Shown one piece after another: positions 17,282 through 26,136 of a DNA stretch of 64,000 nt (position 1 is its first letter; every line of letters starts with the position of its first letter). Source of the DNA: VXNE01 sp965248075 (GTDB taxonomy: Bacteria > Pseudomonadota > Gammaproteobacteria > Pseudomonadales > Azotimanducaceae); assembly GCA_965248075.1 (NCBI GenBank), contig CBDFIL010000001.1, positions 558,001 through 622,000 on the forward strand. Reading direction: 5' to 3'. The notes beneath the pieces were generated by a model that was not told where the DNA came from, did not search any database, and saw nothing but the letters and a program-made list of their open reading frames with translations. The position numbers and the translations under genes are program-made.

Positions 17282-18117
17282 GTCGTGGACTCCAGGTACT
17301 CCTGCAGTTCGCCCATCTTCTCCGGGTCGAGTTCGTCGTTGTCGACGGTGGTGCCTTCGAGCAGCGCGGGGTCCCGTCTCAGCAACCTCCTCATCGCCGG
17401 CCCCCACCGTTGTACGAAGTCGTCGTCGAGGTGGTGGTATACGTCGATCGGGCGCAGGGCGTGGCGGCAGTAGGACGCATGCAGGACGACCCGCTCGCCG
17501 TCGATCGTGCGCGGCCAGTTGCCATGCCAGACCGAGCCGCCCCAGATAACCGCCGAACCCGCGGGGCACTCCACCGCGATGGCGCCCTCCTGCGCATCGC
17601 ATTCCTCCGCCGTCGGCTTCCGGCGCAGCTTGTTCGACCCGGGCACCACCAGCGTCGCGCCGCCCTCCCCGGTGAAGTCGTCACAAGCCCAGCACGCCGT
17701 CAGAATGTAGTTGTGCGCCGGATAGGGCGACGGAATGCTGGCGTTTTGATCGGCGTGCAGGAAGAGTCCCAGGGCGCCCTTCGGCCGCTTGCTGGCCGTC
17801 ATCTGGTAGGCCAGCGCGCCGGGGCCGCACATGAATTCGACCACGGCCAGGATCTTCGGGTTGATGGCGGCCTCGCTGAAGACGGGGTCCTTGCCGATCA
17901 GCAGCCGCGGCCCGCTGCCCTTGACCCTGATCCGTGCGTGATGTTCCAGGATCGTTTCCCGCAGCCGCCCGACGAACTCGGGCGATGCGACATCCTCGAT
18001 GACGGTTTAGCCATCCGCTTCCAACTGCCGAAAGGCGTCTTCGAGGCCGAGCGCGGCGGCTCGTTCGGCCAGTTCCGGGCTGATCTCGTAGGGCGCCGGA
18101 TCAGGTGGCAGTGCCAT
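17278..18117 (-). pseudogene. Phytanoyl-CoA dioxygenase (PhyH) family gene with in-frame stop
   Basis: The frame from ATG 18117 to 17278 encodes a 279-residue-length PhyH-type Fe(II)/2-oxoglutarate oxygenase with HADQN (the HxD iron ligands) and SVWHGNWPR (distal His and Arg). It is interrupted by TAA at 18007-18009, where the expected reading is ADG-stop-TVIEDV; a Tyr codon would fit the family (DGYTVI). A later in-frame start at 17844 would give only the C-terminal 188 residues. A single-base change (TAC/TAT to TAA) or a base-calling error would explain this. It lies downstream of the CODH-like cluster on the same strand and is coupled to the ThuA remnant. Confidence 0.8.
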
Positions 18118-18178
18118 GGCTTCCACCCATTTCGGTATCGTCCTCGCGGGAACCCTCGCCGGCCTCCCGGGCCCGGCT

Positions 18179-18976
18179 CTATCCGGCCGCCAGCTGCGCC
18201 ACCGCTCGCCGAGCCATCACCGTCACGAGATGCGCCCGGTATTCCGCGGAGGCGTGCAGGTCGGAGTTGAAGTTCGTATCCGGTACCGTCACGCCGTCGA
18301 GCGCCGCGACGGACAGTCCCCCCGCCAACGCCGCTTCCAGCTCCGCGGAGCGGAACGCGCACGGCCCGGCTCCGGTGACGCCGACACGCACCGCGCCGCC
18401 CAGTTCCGTCACCATGACCCCCACGATGGCATAGCGCGATGCCGGGTTCGGGAACTTCGCGTAGGCCGCGCACGCGGGGATCGGGAACTCGACCGAAGTG
18501 ACGATCTCCCCGTCCTCGAGCGCCGTCTCGAACAGGTCCTCGAAGAAGTCCTCGCCGGCGATGTCGCGCCGGTCCGTGTGCACGGTCGCGTTCAGTGCCA
18601 CGACGGCCGCCGGATAGTCCGCCGCCGGGTCGCTGTTGGCGATGGAGCCGCCGAGGGTGCCGCGGTTGCGCACGTGCGCATCGCCGATGCAGCCGGCCAG
18701 GTCCGCGAGGGCGGGAATCGCCGCGCGCACCTCGGCGGAGGCGGCGACGTCCGCATGGGGCGTCATGGCGCCGATGCGGACCGTGGCGCCGACCTCGATG
18801 CCGTTCAGGCCCTCGATGCCGGCCAGATCGACCACGTCCGACGGCGCCGCAAGACGCTGTTTCAGGGTTGGAATCAGCGTCATGCCGCCGGCGAGGAAGA
18901 CGCCGTCCTCCGCGCCGGAGCGAAGTTCCGCCGCCTGGCCGAGGCTCGATGCCCTGTGGTAGTTGAAGCGATACAT
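18179..18976 (-). CDS. coxM: FAD-binding medium subunit of form II CO dehydrogenase-like molybdenum hydroxylase
   Basis: A 265-residue subunit that carries FAD and passes electrons from the molybdenum subunit onward. The FAD motifs AGGMTLIPT (about 31-39) and TLGGSIANSDPAAD (about 108-121) are present, with the usual C-terminal CoxM domain. It is the third gene of the S-L-M set, 13 bp after the large subunit. Symbol is by homology; the true substrate of this complex may not be CO. Confidence 0.88.
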   Translation of the reverse strand: MYRFNYHRASSLGQAAELRSGAEDGVFLAGGMTLIPTLKQRLAAPSDVVDLAGIEGLNGIEVGATVRIGAMTPHADVAASAEVRAAIPALADLAGCIGDAHVRNRGTLGGSIANSDPAADYPAAVVALNATVHTDRRDIAGEDFFEDLFETALEDGEIVTSVEFPIPACAAYAKFPNPASRYAIVGVMVTELGGAVRVGVTGAGPCAFRSAELEAALAGGLSVAALDGVTVPDTNFNSDLHASAEYRAHLVTVMARRAVAQLAAG

Positions 18977-18989
18977 GGCTGTCTCCTCT

Positions 18990-21332
18990 CTACCCTCGTA
19001 GGGCGTTCCATACGGTCAGCGAGGTCGCCGGCATTGGCAGTTCCTTCACGCCCAGCGCGTCCGTGACCGCATTCATCACGGCCGCCGTCGCGCCGATCGC
19101 TCCCGCCTCGCCACAGCCCTTCACACCGAGCGGATTGTGCGTGCAGGGCGTCACCGTGGTGTCCACGACGAAGCTTGGGACATCGTCCGCGCGCGGCATG
19201 CAGTAATCCATGTACGACCCCGTCACGAGCTGGCCGCTCTCGTCGTAGATGCCGTGCTCGAGGAGCGCCTGGCCGATGCCCTGGACCAGGCCGCCGTGTA
19301 CCTGGCCCTCCACGATCATGGGGTTGATCACATGGCCGAAGTCGTCCACCGCCACGAACCGGGCGATCTCCACGACGCCGGTGTCCGGGTCGATTTCGAC
19401 TTCGCAGATGTGGGTACCCGCCGGGTAGGTGAAGTTGCCCGGGTCGTAGAAGGCCTTCTCCGACAGACCGGGCTCGAGCTCGTCCAGGGGGAAGTTGGCC
19501 GGCACATACGCGGCAAAAGCCACCTCGGCGAATGCCATGGAGCGGTTCGACTCCTGCTCCGAGAACACGCCGTCGGTGAAGTCGATGCGGTCGTCCGTCG
19601 TCTCGAACGTGTGCGCGACGATCTTCTTGCCCTTGGCGATGATCTTGTCGGTCGCCTTCACGAGCGCCGACCCTCCTACCGCGATGGAGCGCGAGCCGTA
19701 CGTGCCGAGGCCGTAGTCCGACCGGCCCGTATCGCCATGCACCAGTTCCACATTCTCGAACGGAACGCCGAGCTTTTCGGAGACCACTTGCGCGAAGGTC
19801 GTCTCGTGGCCCTGGCCGTGGCTGTGCGAACCCGTGATGACCGTCACGGACCCCGTCACGTTCACGCGGACCTCAGCGCTTTCGAACAGCCCCACCCCCG
19901 CGCCGAGAGATATCGCGACCTGCGAGGGCGCCAGTCCGCACGCTTCGATGTACGCGGATATGCCGATGCCCCGCTTCCTGCCGCGGGCCTCCGACTCGGC
20001 CCGCCGCGCGGCGAACCGCGAGTAGTCGATGAGCTCGAGGGCGCGGTCGAGGCTCGCCTCGTAGTCGCCCGTGTCGTAGGTGAGCGCCACCGGCGTCTCG
20101 TAGGGGAAATCCTCCGGCTGGATGAAGTTGCGCCGCCGGAGCTCCGCGGCGTCCATGCCCAGCTCCCGGGCGGCGGTCTCGACAAGGCGCTCCACCACGT
20201 AGGTCGCCTCCGGCCGGCCCGCGCCCCGATACGCGTCCACGGGAGCGGTGTTCGTGAAGACCGACTGGACCTCGACGTAGATCGCCGGCGTCTTGTACTG
20301 GCCGGCCAGCAGCGTGCCGTAGAGATAGGTCGGCACGCTCGATGCGAACGTGGAGAGGTAGGCACCCATGTTGGCCGTCGTCGCCACGCGCAGCCCGAGG
20401 AACTCGCCGTCGTCCGCGAGGGCGAGCTCCGCCCGCGTCACATGGTCCCTGCCGTGGCAGTCGCCCAGGAACGATTCCGACCGCTCCGCGCACCATTTCA
20501 CCGGCCGTCGCAGCTTGCCGGCCGCCCAGATGACCGCCGTCTCTTCCGCGTAGATGAAGATCTTCGAGCCGAACCCGCCGCCGACATCCGGCGACACCAC
20601 CCGGAGCTTCGACTCCGGGGCCACCTGCACGAAGGCCGCGAGCACCAGCCGCTCGAGGTGCGGGTTCTGCGAAGTCATGTAGAGCGTGTAATCGCCGGAC
20701 GCCGCGTCGAAGCAACCCAGCGCCGCGCGCGGCTCCATGGCATTCGGGATCAGGCGGTTGTTGACGATGTCGAGAGAGGTGACGTGGGCGGCGCGTTCGA
20801 AGGCGCCCTCCGTCGCCGCCCGGTCACCGAACTCCCAGTCGTAGCAGAGGTTGTTCGGCGCGGACTCGTAGAGTTGGTCGGCCCCGGTCGCGCCCGCCAC
20901 GTCGACCACCGCCGGCAGTTCGTCGAAGTCCACGCTCACCGCCTCGGCTCCGTCACGCGCCGCCTGCGGCGTTTCCGCGATGACGATTCCGTACGGCTCG
21001 CCCACGTAGTTGACGCACTCTACCGCGAGCGGCGGGTGCGGCGGCTGGATCATGTCCGAGCCGTCCCTCGACTTCACCATCCAACCGCACGGCAGGTCGC
21101 CGATGCCGTCGGCCGCCAGATCCGCGCCGGTGTAGACCGCAACCACCCCGGGCATCGCAAGGGCGGCGCTCGCGTCGATCGCGCCCACCTTCGCCCGCGC
21201 ATGGGGCGAGCGCAGAAAGACCGCATGGGTCTGTCCGGGTTGATTGATGTCGTCGGTGTAGCGGCCCCCGCCCGTGATGAAGCGGAGATCTTCCTTGCGC
21301 CTGACCGAGGCGCCGATGCCTGTCTCGGACAT
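18990..21332 (-). CDS. coxL: Molybdopterin-binding large subunit, form II CODH/aldehyde-oxidase-like
   Basis: A 780-residue catalytic subunit of the xanthine oxidase superfamily. The active-site loop reads AYRGAGR, the form II signature; form I aerobic CO dehydrogenases have AYRCSFR with the copper-binding Cys. The catalytic Glu is in GCGEAGAIG near 740. N-terminal GASVRRKEDLRFITG is typical. Form II enzymes have uncertain substrates (aldehydes, aromatic or N-heterocyclic compounds are all possible), so CO oxidation should not be assumed. Genes are transcribed S-L-M, the usual form II order. Confidence 0.92.
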   Translation of the reverse strand: MSETGIGASVRRKEDLRFITGGGRYTDDINQPGQTHAVFLRSPHARAKVGAIDASAALAMPGVVAVYTGADLAADGIGDLPCGWMVKSRDGSDMIQPPHPPLAVECVNYVGEPYGIVIAETPQAARDGAEAVSVDFDELPAVVDVAGATGADQLYESAPNNLCYDWEFGDRAATEGAFERAAHVTSLDIVNNRLIPNAMEPRAALGCFDAASGDYTLYMTSQNPHLERLVLAAFVQVAPESKLRVVSPDVGGGFGSKIFIYAEETAVIWAAGKLRRPVKWCAERSESFLGDCHGRDHVTRAELALADDGEFLGLRVATTANMGAYLSTFASSVPTYLYGTLLAGQYKTPAIYVEVQSVFTNTAPVDAYRGAGRPEATYVVERLVETAARELGMDAAELRRRNFIQPEDFPYETPVALTYDTGDYEASLDRALELIDYSRFAARRAESEARGRKRGIGISAYIEACGLAPSQVAISLGAGVGLFESAEVRVNVTGSVTVITGSHSHGQGHETTFAQVVSEKLGVPFENVELVHGDTGRSDYGLGTYGSRSIAVGGSALVKATDKIIAKGKKIVAHTFETTDDRIDFTDGVFSEQESNRSMAFAEVAFAAYVPANFPLDELEPGLSEKAFYDPGNFTYPAGTHICEVEIDPDTGVVEIARFVAVDDFGHVINPMIVEGQVHGGLVQGIGQALLEHGIYDESGQLVTGSYMDYCMPRADDVPSFVVDTTVTPCTHNPLGVKGCGEAGAIGATAAVMNAVTDALGVKELPMPATSLTVWNALRG

Positions 21333-21342
21333 GAGAGCCCCC

Positions 21343-21813
21343 TTACGTGGCCATGTTGTCGCGCGCCATCAGCACGGCGCGCACGATATTGTGGTAGCCG
21401 GTGCAGCGGCACAGGTTGCCTTCGAGTCCTTCGCGCACGGCGGCTTCGTCAAGATCGCCGCCGGTCTGCACCAGCTCGATCGCGGCCATGATCATGCCTG
21501 GCGTGCAGAAGCCGCACTGCAGCGCATGGCACTCGCGAAACGCCGCCTGCATGGGGTGCAGCGCGTCCGGCGCACCGATCCCCTCGATGGTCGTGACCTC
21601 CGCCCCGTCGGCCTGCCCGGCAAGCACGGTGCACGACTTCACCGCGCGACCGTTCATGTGCACGACGCAGGCCCCGCACTGGCTGGTATCGCAGCCGACG
21701 TGGGTACCCGTCAGGTTCAGCCGCTCGCGGAGCATCTCCACGAGCAGGGCGTTGTCCGGCACGTCCAGCGTATGCGCCGCTCCGTTGACCGTTAACGTAA
21801 CTTCCACGCGCAT
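21343..21813 (-). CDS. coxS: 2Fe-2S small subunit of form II CODH-like enzyme
   Basis: A 156-residue iron-sulfur subunit with two [2Fe-2S] clusters. The plant-type cluster cysteines are in CDTSQCGAC...C, and the C-terminal cluster cysteines are in QCGFCTPGM and LCRCTGYH. All eight Cys are present. It precedes the large subunit by 10 bp and is the electron acceptor between the molybdenum centre and FAD. Confidence 0.94.
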   Translation of the reverse strand: MRVEVTLTVNGAAHTLDVPDNALLVEMLRERLNLTGTHVGCDTSQCGACVVHMNGRAVKSCTVLAGQADGAEVTTIEGIGAPDALHPMQAAFRECHALQCGFCTPGMIMAAIELVQTGGDLDEAAVREGLEGNLCRCTGYHNIVRAVLMARDNMAT

Positions 21814-21897
21814 GTCCTCCTCGATGTTCCGCTCACCCGTCGGGAACCGCCGTCCCCTGCTCCGTGTCGCCCGGCTTCTCGCCTGGACGACCCGACT

Positions 21898-22479
21898 CTA
21901 GCCCAAGATCGCAACGATTGCCGCGATTAACAATACCCCTGCGGCCACCCACCAGATCCGCCGACCCCACTGGGTGGGCGCGGCGGGCGCGGTTTCCTCC
22001 GGCGGAGCCACTCCGACCGGCACTTCCTCCGCTTCCGGACCCGCCCCGAGCCGCGCGCTGAAAGCCGCAAAGAACCCGTTCGCCATCTTGCGCACGGCCG
22101 CGTCGACCAGGCGCGAACCGATCTGGGCAAGCTTGCCTCCGACGTTCCCGCGCGCGCCGTAGCCGAGCAGCGTTCCTTCCGGAATCTCGGTCAGGGTCAC
22201 CGACGCTTCGCCCTTGCCGAAGCCGGCGGCGCCGCCCTTCGCCTCGACGACCAGCCCGTAACTCTCGAGCGGCACGAGATTCACCAGCGAGACGGTACCC
22301 CGGAACGTCGCGCTCACCGGACCGATGCGCGCCTTGACCACGCCCTCGAACCGATCGTCCGCAACGCGCGTCAGGGACTGGCAGCCATCGATGCAGGCGC
22401 AGAGGACGTCGGGGTCGTTCAGCGCCTCCCAGACGCGTTCGCGTGGCGCCGCAATCCGGTATTCGCCCGACTGTTCCAA
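21898..22479 (-). CDS. coxG: CoxG-like SRPBCC protein with C-terminal membrane anchor
   Basis: A 193-residue protein of the CoxG family. CoxG in Oligotropha helps recruit CO dehydrogenase to the membrane. The SRPBCC lipid-binding-type domain starts with GEYRIAAPRERVWEALNDPDV, and the C-terminus is a single helix (WWVAAGVLLIAAIVAI). I chose TTG 22479, which has GGGAGGG five bases upstream and gives the usual CoxG N-terminus; the open frame extends 53 codons further without similarity. It is transcribed ahead of the small subunit. The 272 bp upstream show no recognisable gene. Confidence 0.8.
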   Translation of the reverse strand: MEQSGEYRIAAPRERVWEALNDPDVLCACIDGCQSLTRVADDRFEGVVKARIGPVSATFRGTVSLVNLVPLESYGLVVEAKGGAAGFGKGEASVTLTEIPEGTLLGYGARGNVGGKLAQIGSRLVDAAVRKMANGFFAAFSARLGAGPEAEEVPVGVAPPEETAPAAPTQWGRRIWWVAAGVLLIAAIVAILG

Positions 22480-22751
22480 CGTGCCCTCCCAACCGATCGC
22501 CCCGTCGAGCCCCTTGCGGCTGCAGCCGTCCAGGGCGCGAATTCCAGCGCACGCGCAGCCCACTAAGTTCGCACGTTTCCCCGAGGCGGGCAATGATCGC
22601 CCAGAACACACGGGACTGTATCTCTTCCCAGACGTCACCGTCCGCGGTCTGCGCCGCCTTCACCCGCGTTCTCGCGCTTCCGGTCCCTCGGGTCCCGCCA
22701 CGTCAGTTCGCTGGCCGTCCGCTCGGTGCCGCGGTGGCCGGCATCACCGGA

Positions 22752-22943
22752 TCAGCTTGATTGCCTGGCGCGCCAGAATCGCCGGGAGGGCTTGGTGGGT
22801 CTGCAGCGCCCCCGAGCCCCTCGCCTCGAGCTTCCCAAAGGGGAACCCCCGTATGTGTCCAGCATGATCCGGTAGCTCTCGGGAAGCGCGGCTTCGACCA
22901 GGAGGGGCTCGATCAGGCTCCGCGGATAGCGGTCTCCGCTCAC
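22752..22943 (-). CDS. Small ORF downstream of DUF2384 antitoxin, unknown (possible toxin remnant)
   Basis: A 63-residue frame that starts GTG overlapping the antitoxin stop as GTGA. It begins SGDRYPRSLIEPLLVEAALPE and reads SYRIMLDTYGG, then becomes Arg-rich and loses protein-like character. In the next frame the sequence continues as FPFGKLEARGS and ends ALPAILARQAIKLIR, which looks more like a folded protein, so a frameshift near 22850 is possible. The position is where a toxin partner is expected, but I see no RES-domain landmarks and do not assign a family. Confidence 0.4.
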   Translation of the reverse strand: MSGDRYPRSLIEPLLVEAALPESYRIMLDTYGGSPLGSSRRGARGRCRPTKPSRRFWRARQSS

Positions 22944-23380
22944 GTAAACGTCGCGCCGAACCCCGCCGCCGCAGCCAACACCTCGTCGAGTCGTCCCGCG
23001 TTCAGCCTTTCGAGCGGCCGGGCCGTCGTCTCGTCGAAAGGCCATTCCTGGCTCAGGAACGCCCAGGCGAGTTCGGCATCCCCGACGACCCCCACCACCT
23101 CGGCCAGTCCGGGAACGACCCGGCCGGGTCCCGCGATCTGCTCTGCCGGAATGTTCAGCCCCCGCTTGGTCGACCGCCAGGCGATCAGCGTGTTCCTGTC
23201 CACCCAGTCATAAACCGTGGTGCGCGAAACGCCGAGCCTCGCCGCCGCCTCGGTGGCGCCGAGGATCGCCCCGCTGCCCCGACTGGCCACGAACGGCCTC
23301 AGTTGCTCCGGCACTTCCTCCCGCGGTCGCCCGGCACCCGCCTCCGCTTGCGCCGCGGCCGTCTCGAGCGCCACCGCCAC
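22940..23380 (-). CDS. DUF2384 (Xre/MbcA/ParS-type) antitoxin with HTH
   Basis: A 146-residue protein with an N-terminal helix-turn-helix (GATEAAARLGVSRTTVYDWV) and a C-terminal DUF2384 region (VVGDAELAWAFLSQEW, then ARPLERLNAGRLDEVL). Such proteins bind DNA and neutralise a RES-type toxin encoded next to them. The first 57 codons overlap the 3' end of the methyltransferase frame in another phase, which is unusual. The expected toxin is not recognisable downstream, so it may be an orphan. Confidence 0.75.
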   Translation of the reverse strand: MAVALETAAAQAEAGAGRPREEVPEQLRPFVASRGSGAILGATEAAARLGVSRTTVYDWVDRNTLIAWRSTKRGLNIPAEQIAGPGRVVPGLAEVVGVVGDAELAWAFLSQEWPFDETTARPLERLNAGRLDEVLAAAAGFGATFT

Positions 23381-26132
23381 CGGCCTGGCGGACGAAGAAG
23401 CTCTCCTCGCTGTAGTCGGTGTCGACGAACCAGCAGGCGATTCCTTCGGGGCCGTCGCTGCGGACTTCGCCGGTAGACGGATCGAATACGTCCACGCCGT
23501 GGATCCGGACGCGGAACGAGTCCGGCTCGCCGTCGTCGCCCGCGGCCGGCTCGATGTCGATGTCGGGTTCGCCGAAGATGACGAAGAGATTCGCCGTGTC
23601 AGTCTTCTTCAGGTCCTCCGCCATGTGCAGATCGGCGTTCATGCGCGCCTTCAGCACCGGGACCCGGCCGAGCTTGTTGAACTCGGTGGCGTGCGCCTCG
23701 TAGTTGAAGGCGCAGGCGATCAGGCTGTCGAAGTTGGCGTCTGCGACCTCGCGCGTCGCCCGCACCAGATCGTTCCGGGAGACGGTGCCGAACTCCGGGC
23801 CGATGAAGATGCCCGCCCGCTGCTCCCGGCTGCCGTCGTCGCCTTCAAGGTAGCGGCCCTCCGCGCAGACCAGATCGCCTGGCCACGGTTCCAGCGACGA
23901 GAACGCGATGCGGTCGGCCTTGCTGGCCTGCTGCACGCCGGCGGCGCGCAGGTTCTCCAGGATCATGTGGGCGAAGTCCTGACGGGGCACGCCCGCCCCC
24001 CAGGCCGTGCCTGCCTCGGCGGCGATGAGCTCGTCGTTCTCGTCGAGGGCGGCGATGCGGTGAGGCGACAGGCTCTCGACCGTGAACGGACCGGCGACGC
24101 GGGTCTTGCCGCGGTCCACGTAGGGCTTGTCGTAGAGATCCTCGTACTCGGCACGTGCGGCGATGCAGGCGTCGATCTCCCGCTGACGCGCGATGCGGGC
24201 CTCCCAGAAGCGGTCGTGGGTGTTCTTCGCCGAATCAGGCCAATCCTCGACGGGCTCCCGTGGGACCTCCCACTCGAGGAAGCCGTTGACAGGGGCGGAC
24301 TCACCCGAAGGGAGAGTAACCGTAGTGCCTGCCGGGGCTGTGAAGTCTACCTTCTCGCCCTTGCGCCCCCCCGCTGCGACTGCGAACGGTGTGGGATGTT
24401 CCTTGAGCGCGTCGTTGAGGGCGGCGAGCGCCTCCTCGACGGGTGGCTGCTTCTGCTCGTAGATGGTGTCGATCTCGGCGTTGTTGGCGATGGATTTGAG
24501 CGTGATGTGCGGGACGCGTTCGTACACGAAGCCTTGGCGGATATCGCCGTAGGTAGGCGTGTCCACGGGCGCCTTGCGAGAGAGTTCAGCCTCCTTGCGC
24601 TGACCCTCGGGACTGTCGGCGAGGAGGTAGTAGGGGTAGCGCGCGCCCATGATGCGGGAGCGGGCGAGCGCCAGGGCGACGCGGGAGGTGTCGATCGTGA
24701 TCCAGCGGCGCCCCCACTGTTCGGCGACGTAGGCCGTGGTGCCGGAGCCGCAGGTAGGGTCGAGGACGAGGTCGCCGGGGTCGGACGCCATGAGCAGGCA
24801 ACGCTCGACGACCTTGGCATTTGTTTGCACCACATAGAGCTTGTCAAGCGAAAACGCGCCGGTCTGAGTGTCCGTCCAGACATTGCTTGTTCGTGACGCC
24901 GCGAAGTCGGCGAGAAAGCGCACGTACTGAATGGATCGGTCTGTCGGATTGGCCAGACGATGCGCGGCTTCCAGTCTACGCATGCCCTCAGCGTTGGTCT
25001 TCCAGAATCCTCTTCCGGGCCGGAAGGCCCGCCCTTCGTGAACGACCCGGAAAGCCGTCCCGTCCGAGCCACTCTGGGACGTCAGATTGTCGTGCCGGTA
25101 GATCCTGGATGTTTCCCCAATCGCATGTGGGTTACTTCGCTCTGTTGCAGTCAAAGGTCGCCTTGCGAGCACGTCCGTCTCGACTCGTCGATACCGGGCG
25201 CCAGTGTCGTCTGCCAGCCCTTTCCGCCGGAGCACCTCCCGACACTTGGTGTTCTCTATCGATTTGGCGAACCACACTAGGTAGCTCGCCGACGAATTGA
25301 GGAAGCGATCGCCGAGACCAGTGGTCGTGCGGAAGGAAATCAGGGACACGAGGTTCTCCGCCCCAAACACCTCATCCATCACCGCCCTGACCCGGTGCAC
25401 GTTCTCATCCCCAATCTGCACGAAGATGCTGCCGCTGTCCGTGAGCAGCTCGCGCGCCACGGTCAACCGGTCGCGCAGGTACGTAAGATAGGAGTGAATG
25501 CCGTCCCGCCAGGTGTCGCGGAACGCCTTGACCTGCTCCGGCTCGCGCGTGATGTGCTCCGCCTTGCCGTCCTTCACGTCCCGGCTGGTCGTCGACCACT
25601 GGAAATTCGAGTTGAACTTGATGCCGTAAGGCGGGTCCACGTAGATGCACTGCACCTTCCCCCGGAGCCCCTCGCGCTCGGCCAGCGACGCCATCACCTG
25701 CAGCGAGTCGCCGAGGATCATCCGATTCGACCAGTGGGCGTCGTGCTCGTAGAACTCGGTGCGGGCATCGCCGTCCGGCAGGCCGTTGAAGTCGGCGAAG
25801 AGATCGGGCGCGTAGCCGGGCTCGTCGCCCTTCGCGTCACGCGCGCGGCGGGAACGGCGGACGAGATCGTCGATCAGCACCTTGGGGTGCACCTTCTCCT
25901 GGATGAAGAGCGGCGGCGCCGGCACGACGAGGTCGGACCAGTCCGCCAGGTCCTTGCCGCGCCACACGAGTTGCGGGTCGAGGTCCGGGTTGCGGCGCTC
26001 ATACGGGACGCCGAAGGGATGCCGGTCGTCGGCGCGCATGACGGGCTCGTACTCGGCGGTCGGGATGTTGCGCCGTCGGGCCTTCTCGTGCGTCAGCGTC
26101 TCGACCTGTTTGCCCTGCTTCCTCTTCGCCAT
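23208..26132 (-). CDS. Type III-like DNA adenine/cytosine methyltransferase (Mod), C-terminus altered
   Basis: A 974-residue beta-class methyltransferase. The catalytic motif DPPYGIKFNSNFQ lies near residue 170 and the AdoMet motif DPTCGSGTTA near 450. The large region beyond probably contains target recognition and Res-contact parts. The ATG at 26132 has GGAGG upstream and lies just after the PIN gene. The family-like sequence ends at DYSEESFFVRQA (about residue 909); the remaining 63 residues are Gly/Arg-rich and lie over the antitoxin gene read in another frame. So the native C-terminus seems lost by a join to the antitoxin gene. Works with the Res gene in the same operon. Confidence 0.85.
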   Translation of the reverse strand: MAKRKQGKQVETLTHEKARRRNIPTAEYEPVMRADDRHPFGVPYERRNPDLDPQLVWRGKDLADWSDLVVPAPPLFIQEKVHPKVLIDDLVRRSRRARDAKGDEPGYAPDLFADFNGLPDGDARTEFYEHDAHWSNRMILGDSLQVMASLAEREGLRGKVQCIYVDPPYGIKFNSNFQWSTTSRDVKDGKAEHITREPEQVKAFRDTWRDGIHSYLTYLRDRLTVARELLTDSGSIFVQIGDENVHRVRAVMDEVFGAENLVSLISFRTTTGLGDRFLNSSASYLVWFAKSIENTKCREVLRRKGLADDTGARYRRVETDVLARRPLTATERSNPHAIGETSRIYRHDNLTSQSGSDGTAFRVVHEGRAFRPGRGFWKTNAEGMRRLEAAHRLANPTDRSIQYVRFLADFAASRTSNVWTDTQTGAFSLDKLYVVQTNAKVVERCLLMASDPGDLVLDPTCGSGTTAYVAEQWGRRWITIDTSRVALALARSRIMGARYPYYLLADSPEGQRKEAELSRKAPVDTPTYGDIRQGFVYERVPHITLKSIANNAEIDTIYEQKQPPVEEALAALNDALKEHPTPFAVAAGGRKGEKVDFTAPAGTTVTLPSGESAPVNGFLEWEVPREPVEDWPDSAKNTHDRFWEARIARQREIDACIAARAEYEDLYDKPYVDRGKTRVAGPFTVESLSPHRIAALDENDELIAAEAGTAWGAGVPRQDFAHMILENLRAAGVQQASKADRIAFSSLEPWPGDLVCAEGRYLEGDDGSREQRAGIFIGPEFGTVSRNDLVRATREVADANFDSLIACAFNYEAHATEFNKLGRVPVLKARMNADLHMAEDLKKTDTANLFVIFGEPDIDIEPAAGDDGEPDSFRVRIHGVDVFDPSTGEVRSDGPEGIACWFVDTDYSEESFFVRQAGGGGARDGRGASGGGCRATAGGSAGATEAVRGQSGQRGDPRRHRGGGEARRFAHHGL

Positions 26133-26136
26133 TCGC

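Noticed and set aside
18007..18009. Recoded stop (selenocysteine or pyrrolysine) in the PhyH gene
   Set aside because: The codon is TAA, which is not used for either, and no insertion structure is evident. A Tyr codon fits the family.
18990..21332. True aerobic CO dehydrogenase (form I)
   Set aside because: The active-site loop is AYRGAGR, not AYRCSFR, and gene order is S-L-M.
22752..22943. RES-domain toxin paired with the DUF2384 antitoxin
   Set aside because: Position fits, but the 63-residue frame lacks the Arg/Glu/Ser landmarks and is far too short.
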